Shown: piece after piece, positions 15,950-23,191 of the stretch
How the letters are laid out: each line of letters opens with the position of its first letter
Position numbering within the stretch: position 1 is the first letter of the stretch
Assembly: GCA_001940645.1 (NCBI GenBank)
Contig: MDVS01000135.1
Location: forward strand, 1-24,392
DNA length: 24,392 bases
Reading direction: 5' to 3'
Origin: Candidatus Heimdallarchaeota archaeon LC_3
GTDB lineage: Archaea; Asgardarchaeota; Heimdallarchaeia; Hodarchaeales; LC-3
Translations under genes and position numbers: made by a program
The notes under the pieces: generated by a model
The model's input: only the letters and a program-made list of their open reading frames with translations
What the model was told of the DNA's origin: nothing
Database searches by the model: none

Positions 15950-16798
15950 CTAAAGCTGAAATTGCATTCCTTCAGTAGCAATTTTATACCCAGAACTCAA
16001 TACAAATGCAAATTCGGATGATAAAGGATTGAGAACTGGATTAGTGTGATTAAAATGTGTAAAATAAAAATTACGATGAAAATCTGGTCCGAACAATTCA
16101 ATAGTTTCTTTAATAGGGGGGTGAGGTACATTTTCTTGTCTATTTATCTCATTTTTAGAAAAGAAGGAACCATCGAATAAAATTAATTCATAATTATGAA
16201 AATCTTTAGCAATTTCTAAGGAAATGTAATCGATATCTGGAAGATAAAGAATCATCTTATTATTAGCTTTATTCTCCGCAATAAATGCGACAGTATTACC
16301 ATCTTCATTTCTATGTGGAACTTCAATTGAAGAAATAGTAACATCGTCTGTTTCAAATATTTTTTCTCCAGGATTAAAAGTTTTTACCATGATTTCATTT
16401 CTCTCAATTAAATAAGAGAAAGGTTTGTTACTTTGGAAAAATTCATTCATCTGGTTAGTGATGTAAACAGGAAAATTTGTAGTTGATGCCCCCTCTTTTC
16501 CTAAATTCATTAATCCAGTATAATGACCTATATGAAGATGTGTTATGAAGACACCGTCGAAAAGAAGTCTATTGGAAGATTTCAATGGGGTTGATAATAA
16601 AGAAGATGCCAATTGATGCTGGTAACGAATATCTGGAGAAGCATCAAAGAGAAAATTATTGTTTTCAGAACTAATAACTATACTACTTGTATAACGTTGA
16701 TTATTCAAATTTTTAAAAGCTTCATCACAATTGAGACAATTGCATCCTAACTGTGGAAGACCTCCGTCCTGAATGGTTCCTAAAATAGTAATTTTCAT
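15950..16798 (-). CDS. PqqB-like metallo-beta-lactamase-fold hydrolase
   Basis: A 282-residue MBL-fold protein of the PqqB-like branch. It opens with LGTIQDGGLPQLGCNCLNC, where C19, C21 and C24 form the structural metal site of this group. The active-site motif is THLHIGHYTGL (H87, H89, H92) with Gly where classical hydrolases have Asp; H162, D188, D209, NVPHPP (H226) and THFNHTNP (H248, H251) follow in family order. PqqB hydroxylates a tyrosine during PQQ synthesis, but no other pqq gene is here, so this is probably a relative with another substrate. ATG 16798 begins the protein just before the first strand. The small gene downstream is 53 bases away. Confidence 0.85.
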   Translation of the reverse strand: MKITILGTIQDGGLPQLGCNCLNCDEAFKNLNNQRYTSSIVISSENNNFLFDASPDIRYQHQLASSLLSTPLKSSNRLLFDGVFITHLHIGHYTGLMNLGKEGASTTNFPVYITNQMNEFFQSNKPFSYLIERNEIMVKTFNPGEKIFETDDVTISSIEVPHRNEDGNTVAFIAENKANNKMILYLPDIDYISLEIAKDFHNYELILFDGSFFSKNEINRQENVPHPPIKETIELFGPDFHRNFYFTHFNHTNPVLNPLSSEFAFVLSSGYKIATEGMQFQL

Positions 16799-16905
16799 CG
16801 TTAAAACAAATAATTAATTTACTCAAAATTTTCTTTTCCAATTGATAAGTTTTTAGTACAGACAATTTATTACCCTAATTGTAATTTCGTTACCTTTCAA
16901 CTAAT

Positions 16906-17418
16906 TTATCGCATCCCAAACCAAGGTCCTTTCTCTAGTTCAGAATAAAAATATTTTTTGTCTCCTTCTTTTTTTTGTTTCTTCCCAGCTTCATTAGCTG
17001 CGTCGTAATACTTCCTAAATTCTTCTTTATTTCCATTAGCAGCATTAGCACGTGCCATTATTTCATTAGCCCATCCTTCATCAAAATCAGCAAAGCCATT
17101 GACTTCTGACGGTTCTTCCCAAAGATCAAAACTTTTTTGAGCATACCTTAAAGCTTGTAGTTTATGTTCTGGATATTTTTCACTTAATAAAATATAGACT
17201 TTAGATATTTGCCACGCTCCACGATGAAAATTAACTTTTTTTCCTACTTGAAGCCAATGATAAACTGAACTATGGACCATATGAATCATAAGCTCATCGT
17301 CATCTGGCGTCCGACTATCACCTTTATCTATTAGGTCCCAGGTACTATTAAAACAATCAACACCAAATTTTTTATGTAATTTATCTAAATCTTCCTTATT
17401 TTCTTTTTTATTAGACAT
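16906..17418 (-). CDS. conserved helical-repeat (TPR-like) protein
   Basis: A 170-residue soluble protein of a family I remember from many bacteria as uncharacterised or TPR-like. Recognisable blocks are FNSTWDLIDKGDSRTPDDDE, MIHMVHSSVYHWLQVGK, the RGAWQISKVYILL helix, then LRYAQKSFDLWEE, GFADFDEGWANEIMARA and a C-terminal helix pair. The order of paired helices fits a small TPR-type solenoid. Conserved His, Trp and Asp could bind a ligand, but no activity is known to me. ATG 17418 is preferred over 17430 because GGTGA (17424-17428) lies five bases upstream and the TATA box 17456-17463 is at the expected distance. An inverted repeat abuts the promoter. Confidence 0.7.
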   Translation of the reverse strand: MSNKKENKEDLDKLHKKFGVDCFNSTWDLIDKGDSRTPDDDELMIHMVHSSVYHWLQVGKKVNFHRGAWQISKVYILLSEKYPEHKLQALRYAQKSFDLWEEPSEVNGFADFDEGWANEIMARANAANGNKEEFRKYYDAANEAGKKQKKEGDKKYFYSELEKGPWFGMR

Positions 17419-17455
17419 TTTATTCACCATTGTTATTTTAAGATTTATTTTATCC

Positions 17456-17463
17456 TATAAAAA
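17456..17463 (-). promoter_or_regulatory. TATA box of the helical-repeat protein gene
   Basis: On the minus strand this reads TTTTTATA, the same sequence as the TATA box at 3739-3746. It predicts a start near 17433 and a leader of about 15 bases carrying GGTGA before ATG 17418. Confidence 0.45.
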
Positions 17464-17467
17464 ATTA

Positions 17468-17487
17468 TTATTAGGTATTCCTAATAA
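17468..17487. promoter_or_regulatory. operator-like perfect inverted repeat next to the promoter
   Basis: TTATTAGG (17468-17475) and CCTAATAA (17480-17487) form a perfect 8-bp inverted repeat around TATT. It lies four bases upstream of the TATA box, over the TFB-recognition element. A further half-site-like copy, TTCCTAATTA, begins at 17505, 27 bases from the matching TTCCTAATAA. The position suits a repressor or activator site for the helical-repeat gene. Binding protein unknown. Confidence 0.4.
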
Positions 17488-17634
17488 ATTATTATCCCAA
17501 AGTGTTCCTAATTAAATATATAATTATTACAGAAATTTTATCAACAAGGCAATATTTCGGTTTCAATTTATAAATCAGATAATAGATTTCTTTACTGGAC
17601 TATGTAATAACAATTTTATTTTGAATGTTCTAGA

Positions 17635-19938
17635 TCATCGAATTTCAACTATTATTGCTAAAACTGCTAAAATTACACCCGATAAACCCATTATAAAGGC
17701 CAATCGCTCAATTTTTTGTTGAGTTTCATATGCAATTTCTGAATCGTAAAGCTCTAATCGAGATATTAAGTTTTCTCCCCGAGTTGTGAAACTCTCTGAT
17801 ATCACTTTCAAGTGGTTTGCACGATCTTTTAAAGTTTTCAGCACTTTTCGAATATGAAATGAGTTTCTTTTTACATCTCCTTCTTCCAAATGTTGAGAAT
17901 ATTTCTCTATAGAAAATTCTATTGAATCCTCAATAAAATTTGTTAAGACAATGAAATCATTGATATTTTTTATCCCACGTATAATGTAGAGTCTAGTTTT
18001 CGCTAAACTTGTTCTTTTACCTCCTGTAAATAATTTCTTTTGTTTTTTCTTATTTTTCTTTTCCTGACTGCTCATGTATTCTTCAAAATTACTAACCAAA
18101 TCTTCATATTCGTTTAAATTATTCCACACTTTCTCAGTTTCTAAATTATATTGTCTTAAGAATAAATGAAGAGCGCGATTATAAGCATGAAAAGAAAGAA
18201 GCAAATTTAATTGCTCACTACGTATTATAGAGCCTTCCGTTCCAATAATAACATCCTCATAAGGGCGGGAATCTACTGATCTTGGTAATCCTATAAACTT
18301 TAGAACATCTGAATCCTCAGATAAGGCTAATAAAAACTCATCTCCCTCGGAATCTGTTTGATCTATCTTCCGATTGTTGTACGTTCCAATAACCACCGTT
18401 TCATGAATTGGAATATCTTCTATCTTCCCCAATACTTCAATTAAAGAAAGATGGTATTCTGTTAATAATTCTGTAAGTAGTTTTGGGATTTCTTTTATTA
18501 AATCAAGAGAATCATTTATTAATGTAGAAATATTTCCATCTCTCAATTTTGATTCTACAGTGATTAAACCTCTCGAATAAAAGGTAAAGGTATATTTCAT
18601 GTAATCTACTTCAATGAAATAGTACAAATCACTATTTAATATTTTCACGTCATCTTCAGTTCTAAATTTGTCAACCATTTGAATGATACTATTTTCTCCT
18701 AATGGTAAAAATAAAGAATAAACAACTTTTGAATTTGAAACTAAAACTGTTTTAGCACTAATGTATTTCTTAGCTTTTCTTAATCCAAAGCTATAGGTTC
18801 TCTTCCAATCCTTCGCTAATGCCTTAATTTTCTCAGATCGTTGGTTTAGTTCGAAAGAAATTGTTTTATCATGCAAGTCAATTCTTGTAACTAATGTTCT
18901 TGCACGGGTTACAAAACTCTTAGATATGATTTGGAGATCTCTAACACGATCATCAAGGGTTTTTAATACTTTTCGTATATGAAATGAGTTTTCTTTTATT
19001 TTTTTTTCTTCAAACTCTAAAGAAAATTTTCTAGAAGTGAATTCAATTGAACCATAAATGAATTGAGTTAAAACAACATAAAAATCGATTTTTTTTAACC
19101 CATTCATTATTTGTGATTTATTTTTTGCTAATAAAGAACGTTGTTCTGAGGAAAACACTAAATTGTCATTTTGACCAGATTTTTCTCGGATTTTTAAAAA
19201 TTCTTTTTCAAATTCATCGATTAAATCGTCACATTGGTTTAAAAAAGTCCATTCTTTTTCAATTTCTATATTATACTTCCTTAAAAACAAATGAAGAGCG
19301 CGATTATATGCGTGATACGAAAGCAAAGTATTAATATCGTCACTTCGAATTATCGAACCATTTGTCCCTATAATAACATCTTCATATGGTCTGTGGTCAA
19401 CTGAACGTGGATCTCCTATAAATCCTAGAATAAGACTATCTTCTGATATTTTTTTAACAATATCATCACCCTCACTCTCAGAAAGTGCTTTTATGTCAAG
19501 AATTTTATCATCAACTTTTATTTCAGCAAAACTATCAATAACAATACTTTTGTGTATGGGAATTGTCTTGATATCTCCTAAAACAGACAGTATTGAGATC
19601 TGGTAATCAGTTAAGAGATCTAAAAGTAATTCTGGTAGAATTTTTACTGTTTCATTAATCTTAGTGATTATTTGACTTAATTTTTCAGCTTGAGATTCCC
19701 TCTCAAAAGTCACCAATCCCCTAGAATAAAAAGTAATTTTAAAATCATTATACTTTATCTGTATATAATAATAAAGATCAGTATTTAAAACTTTAATATT
19801 CTCTTTAGATCGAAAAATATCAACAAGTTGAATGATACTGTTTTCTCCAAGAGGAATAAATATACTAAAGACTTTCTTTGGACGATTAATACAAAGATCT
19901 GGAACATGTATTTTGTTTATTAATTCACTTGATATCAT
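17635..19938 (-). CDS. tail-anchored protein made of two tandem copies of a 375-residue unit
   Basis: A 767-residue protein built from two homologous halves. Unit one opens VFSIFIPLGENSIIQLVD (about 23-40), unit two VYSLFLPLGENSIIQMVD (about 406-423). Each continues with LLTDY/LLTEY, a block PRSVD-RPYEDVIIGT-GSIIRS, then HAYNRALHLFLR (209-220 and about 584-595) and long helices ending NSFHIRKVLKTL. The last 23 residues are a membrane helix (LAFIMGLSGVILAVLAIIV); the equivalent place in unit one is polar. The bulk is therefore cytoplasmic with a C-terminal anchor, or the reverse if inserted the other way. No family recognised. Its gene follows the dehydrogenase by 26 bases on the same strand. 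Confidence 0.7.
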   Translation of the reverse strand: MISSELINKIHVPDLCINRPKKVFSIFIPLGENSIIQLVDIFRSKENIKVLNTDLYYYIQIKYNDFKITFYSRGLVTFERESQAEKLSQIITKINETVKILPELLLDLLTDYQISILSVLGDIKTIPIHKSIVIDSFAEIKVDDKILDIKALSESEGDDIVKKISEDSLILGFIGDPRSVDHRPYEDVIIGTNGSIIRSDDINTLLSYHAYNRALHLFLRKYNIEIEKEWTFLNQCDDLIDEFEKEFLKIREKSGQNDNLVFSSEQRSLLAKNKSQIMNGLKKIDFYVVLTQFIYGSIEFTSRKFSLEFEEKKIKENSFHIRKVLKTLDDRVRDLQIISKSFVTRARTLVTRIDLHDKTISFELNQRSEKIKALAKDWKRTYSFGLRKAKKYISAKTVLVSNSKVVYSLFLPLGENSIIQMVDKFRTEDDVKILNSDLYYFIEVDYMKYTFTFYSRGLITVESKLRDGNISTLINDSLDLIKEIPKLLTELLTEYHLSLIEVLGKIEDIPIHETVVIGTYNNRKIDQTDSEGDEFLLALSEDSDVLKFIGLPRSVDSRPYEDVIIGTEGSIIRSEQLNLLLSFHAYNRALHLFLRQYNLETEKVWNNLNEYEDLVSNFEEYMSSQEKKNKKKQKKLFTGGKRTSLAKTRLYIIRGIKNINDFIVLTNFIEDSIEFSIEKYSQHLEEGDVKRNSFHIRKVLKTLKDRANHLKVISESFTTRGENLISRLELYDSEIAYETQQKIERLAFIMGLSGVILAVLAIIVEIR

Positions 19939-19964
19939 GGTTAAAAATCCAATAATAATTTATT

Positions 19965-20816
19965 TCAATATGAATCAAAAGGGTTAGTACCAGTTATAAT
20001 ACTTTTCATTCTTTCTTTTATCTGCTCTTTTGTCCAGTCATGTGGTATTATATAGAACCTTTCTTTTTTAATAGCTTCAAATACTGTTTCAGCAATCTGT
20101 TCAATGGTTAATCCTTTTTTAATTCCATGTTCCATAGCAGTTATGAATTTTCCATGCTTTTTCTCCCGTTGTAAGGTCAAATTGGTATCGTTTTGTAGTT
20201 GCTCAGGTCTATTTCGTTCTGCACTCATAATATTAGTATTTACTAATCCTGGACAAAGAACAGAAACATTAACATTAGCTTTTAAATTTTTTAACTCAGA
20301 ATACATAGTTTCTGATAAAGTAACTATTGAATGTTTAGACACGTTATACGGAGCCATGGATGGCATGGATAATAACCCAGAAGCAGAAGCTGTATTAATT
20401 ATATGACCTTCACTGTATTGTTTAAGCATCAATGGTAAAAACACATTAATTCCATAAATAACACTCCAGAGATTTACACCTAATACCCATTGCCAGTCTT
20501 TTAGTGAATATTCCCAACTTGAAGGCCCAGCTATTCCAATTCCAGCATTGTTAAATAGTAAGTGAACTTCAGAAAAGTTATTAAATGTTTTCTTTGCCAG
20601 ATTCTCTATATCAGATAATTTAGAAACATCAGTTTTTATTGTTAGTATCTGTTCTCCGTGTTTTAAAAGTAAATCTTCTGCCTCTTTTAATTTACTGGAT
20701 TCCACATCAGCTAATACTACTTTCATTTCTTCTTTTAAACATTTTTCAGCTAATCCAAATCCTATTCCACTTGCTGCACCAGTGATAACAGCAACTTTGT
20801 TTTTAAAAGATTTCAT
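19965..20816 (-). CDS. short-chain dehydrogenase/reductase (SDR)
   Basis: A classical SDR of 283 residues, a cytosolic NAD(P)-dependent oxidoreductase. It shows the cofactor motif TGAASGIG (12-19), Asp37 at the end of strand two, which favours NAD over NADP, NNAG (89-92), the catalytic Ser144 in NTASASG, and Y157-N-V-S-K161, with PGLVNTN after it. The C-terminal tail is about 30 residues longer than minimal SDRs. Substrate cannot be told from sequence; hydroxyacyl, steroid-like or sugar alcohols are all possible. It is the first gene of a likely two-gene unit with the duplicated membrane-anchored protein, 26 bases downstream. The upstream region is AT-rich with a TATA-like stretch very close to ATG 20816. 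Confidence 0.92.
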   Translation of the reverse strand: MKSFKNKVAVITGAASGIGFGLAEKCLKEEMKVVLADVESSKLKEAEDLLLKHGEQILTIKTDVSKLSDIENLAKKTFNNFSEVHLLFNNAGIGIAGPSSWEYSLKDWQWVLGVNLWSVIYGINVFLPLMLKQYSEGHIINTASASGLLSMPSMAPYNVSKHSIVTLSETMYSELKNLKANVNVSVLCPGLVNTNIMSAERNRPEQLQNDTNLTLQREKKHGKFITAMEHGIKKGLTIEQIAETVFEAIKKERFYIIPHDWTKEQIKERMKSIITGTNPFDSY

Positions 20817-21054
20817 GATGAATTTATATAATATTGTAATTATGTAAAAATAATTTGTACCATAAGAATGGTCTGTATCTAGGAATTTCTATTGATTTGA
20901 TCAAGAAATTCTCAATATTTTTTTTAATAGATATTATTTTAATTCTTAAACAAAAAAAAATTTATTATTTGGGAAAATTTGAATAAATAGGATACGAAAA
21001 TTGAATACAAAAAAAACAGAATTTTTTTAATTATTGGATTATGTAATTCTAATC

Positions 21055-21699
21055 ATGTCTGGTACGACCGAAGAAGAGCTTAAGCAAACTATATCTATCT
21101 TAAAAAAGGTAGAAAAGTGGGAAAAATCAAATGAATATACACGATTTCTATTTATAATATCAATAATAGGGATTATTGCGATTTTTGAGGGTTTTCTAGC
21201 TTACATAACTGTTAATTATGTGAATGTAGATATTACCTCGATTTATATTGGAGCAAAACTAGATGACCCAATTCTAACATTTGGTTTTTGGTTAATTCAA
21301 TTAAGCCTGATTTCGTCTTTAGTTATTTATTCACAGACAGGAAAAGGTATATTGGATACATGGACACCATACATTAGAAAATTAGGTCTATTATGGGGTC
21401 TTATGTATATTATCAGCTTTGCTATTAATGTAGGATTAATATTTGTTAATTTAAACTCTCTTGGTCCTACTAATTGGTCAATTAACATTGGTATTGCAAT
21501 TTTTATTAGTGTAATTATTTTAAAACCTTTAGAAGATACAAAAAATTTACGAACCGGTCTAATGATAATCGGAATTATAACTTGGCTATTAGGAATAGTT
21601 CTTATCTATATTCCTTCTGAGTATGCAATGTTCACACTTGGAATGACTATAGGATTTTTGCTGTTGCTTCTTGCAACTGTTAATTACTGGAAAGTATGA
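21055..21699 (+). CDS. six-helix membrane protein
   Basis: A 214-residue integral membrane protein with a charged N-terminal stretch (TEEELKQTISILKKVEKWEK) and about six membrane helices, near residues 31-53, 73-93, 112-131, 142-157, 168-186 and 192-208. No catalytic or transport motif is recognisable. ATG 21055 is preferred over TTG 21034, because the longer form would place extra hydrophobic residues before the charged helix and has no ribosome site. A winged-helix regulator begins 49 bases downstream on the same strand, an arrangement I associate with small regulator/membrane-protein pairs in archaea and bacteria; co-transcription is likely. Confidence 0.65.
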   Translation: MSGTTEEELKQTISILKKVEKWEKSNEYTRFLFIISIIGIIAIFEGFLAYITVNYVNVDITSIYIGAKLDDPILTFGFWLIQLSLISSLVIYSQTGKGILDTWTPYIRKLGLLWGLMYIISFAINVGLIFVNLNSLGPTNWSINIGIAIFISVIILKPLEDTKNLRTGLMIIGIITWLLGIVLIYIPSEYAMFTLGMTIGFLLLLLATVNYWKV

Positions 21700-21748
21700 A
21701 ATAAATTGAATTAAATTAAAATAATAGAAAATAATTTGGTAAGATTTC

Positions 21749-22090
21749 ATGGATGAGATAGAACAAAACACAAGAGAAGAAGAATCAATTAAAGATCTTG
21801 ATTCAATTGATTCTCTCGTCCATGAACCCGCTCGATTGGGTATGTTAGTTTTATTGCTTCCCAGACCTAAAGGTTTAGCATTCAATACTGTACAGGACAT
21901 TTTAGGACTATCACCTGGAAATTTATCATCACATGCACAAAAACTTCATCAAGCAAAATACATAATCATAATAAAATTATTTGTTAATTTCAAGCCAAAA
22001 ACCTTCTTTAAAATTACCCCTGAAGGAATAAAGGCATTAAAAAAATACGCAAATAATTTAGAAAGTATACTTTTTTCAATTTTAAATTGA
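21749..22090 (+). CDS. winged-helix transcriptional regulator (MarR/ArsR-like, HTH_34 type)
   Basis: A 113-residue DNA-binding protein. An acidic N-terminus (about 25 residues) precedes the winged helix: VHEPARLGMLVLLL as helix one, FNTVQDILGLSPGNLSSHAQ as the helix-turn-helix, KLHQAKYIIIIKLF into the wing, and FKITPEGIKALKKY as the final helix. The PGNLSSH block is typical of the HTH_34-like group. These proteins bind as dimers, often to their own promoter. It is probably co-expressed with the membrane protein upstream and may control it. Its TGA overlaps the end of the convergent RING-like gene by nine bases. Confidence 0.85.
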   Translation: MDEIEQNTREEESIKDLDSIDSLVHEPARLGMLVLLLPRPKGLAFNTVQDILGLSPGNLSSHAQKLHQAKYIIIIKLFVNFKPKTFFKITPEGIKALKKYANNLESILFSILN

Positions 22091-23191
22091 AACACGGCAT
22101 ACAGGACATACTTTATTCAATCGTATCCATTGATCATAATGATTTTGATGGAAGCTGTGAGAGCATTCTTTACAGTTAGAAATCATATTATTATTTTGTA
22201 TGGGTAACTTACAAATTGAACAAACTTTGAGATCAGTGTTACAATTAGAACATGTTTTTGATGTTAAAATTATTTTAGAAAAGCATTGAGGGCATTTATA
22301 AATTCCCAGTTTTTGTTTTACTAATGCTACTTTTTTCTTAGTTTCTAATAAACCATTAAATGTTAAAGAAGATATTTGCTCCGTTATTATTGAAATCTGT
22401 TCTCTCTTTTTATAGACAAATATTGTTGAAAAGTAGATGAAAGCAACAAATATTAGAGAAATAAACCCTACATCTGATGGAGCAGAAAATTTTAGTCCTA
22501 TAATAATACTAGCAGGAATAATAAACCATGGACTTAATTTATATAATGATTCAAATGTTTTAACAATCATCCTTGGTAAATCAGTAATTAATTCATAAAC
22601 CCTTATAAGAGATTTCTTAAGGAAAACAAATAATTTATTAAAGCTCTCAATGGTGATTTTTCTCAAATTTTTTAGTCCTTTGAATATATAAAGAATAAAA
22701 CCACTAACAAAAAAGAATACTAGATACAACACTGTAACTGGAATACCTTTCCAATCATATGATTTTATTGAATTCCATAACGAGATTAATGCTTTAGCAA
22801 ATTTTTTGTTTATTTCGGTTGCTTCTATTCCATAACCAAAAATAACAAGAAATATCCCAAAAAGAACTAAGATAATCCAAAGGATTAGATCGTCATCTCC
22901 CAAACCGTAAAGAATAACTGGAGAGAAGAAGAAGGTAATTCCTAAAAACGAAACTAATGCTCCAAATGCCCAAAAATTAAAATTACTTGACATCAATTGA
23001 TCAATTATAAATCCTAACATAAATAATATTAAAGAAATTCCTGATAACATGGCAATTACTCGTTCTGTTACTTGAATTAAGGCTAAAAGTTCATTAATAA
23101 CAATGAATAGTAGAACTAATCCAAATATTATAAATCCGGTTATTGTACCTTTAGAAACAAAAATTTTATCTTTCCAATAAATATTACTCAT
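22082..23191 (-). CDS. multi-pass membrane protein with C-terminal zinc ribbon and RING-H2-like finger
   Basis: A 369-residue protein. About seven hydrophobic segments lie near 14-36, 45-62, 72-92, 100-120, 152-172, 222-238 and 241-259. The tail has a zinc ribbon (C300, C303, C314, C317), then a RING-H2-like array: C324-x2-C327-x15-C343-x-H345-x2-H348-x2-H351-x10-C362-x2-C365, with QWIRLNKVCPVCR matching the E2-facing Trp and CPxC of eukaryotic RING-H2 ligases. Ligand six is His instead of Cys. In eukaryotes this layout makes membrane E3 ubiquitin ligases; here that is inference, as no E1, E2 or ubiquitin gene is present. ATG 23191 overlaps the preceding stop as ATGA, with AGGAG nine bases upstream. 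Confidence 0.75.
   Translation of the reverse strand: MSNIYWKDKIFVSKGTITGFIIFGLVLLFIVINELLALIQVTERVIAMLSGISLILFMLGFIIDQLMSSNFNFWAFGALVSFLGITFFFSPVILYGLGDDDLILWIILVLFGIFLVIFGYGIEATEINKKFAKALISLWNSIKSYDWKGIPVTVLYLVFFFVSGFILYIFKGLKNLRKITIESFNKLFVFLKKSLIRVYELITDLPRMIVKTFESLYKLSPWFIIPASIIIGLKFSAPSDVGFISLIFVAFIYFSTIFVYKKREQISIITEQISSLTFNGLLETKKKVALVKQKLGIYKCPQCFSKIILTSKTCSNCNTDLKVCSICKLPIQNNNMISNCKECSHSFHQNHYDQWIRLNKVCPVCRVSI

Noticed and set aside
17635..19938. CorA-like transporter or DUF155/RMD1 family for the duplicated protein
   Set aside because: Only the general plan (soluble part, helices, C-terminal membrane helix) is similar; the GMN motif of CorA and DUF155 signatures are absent.
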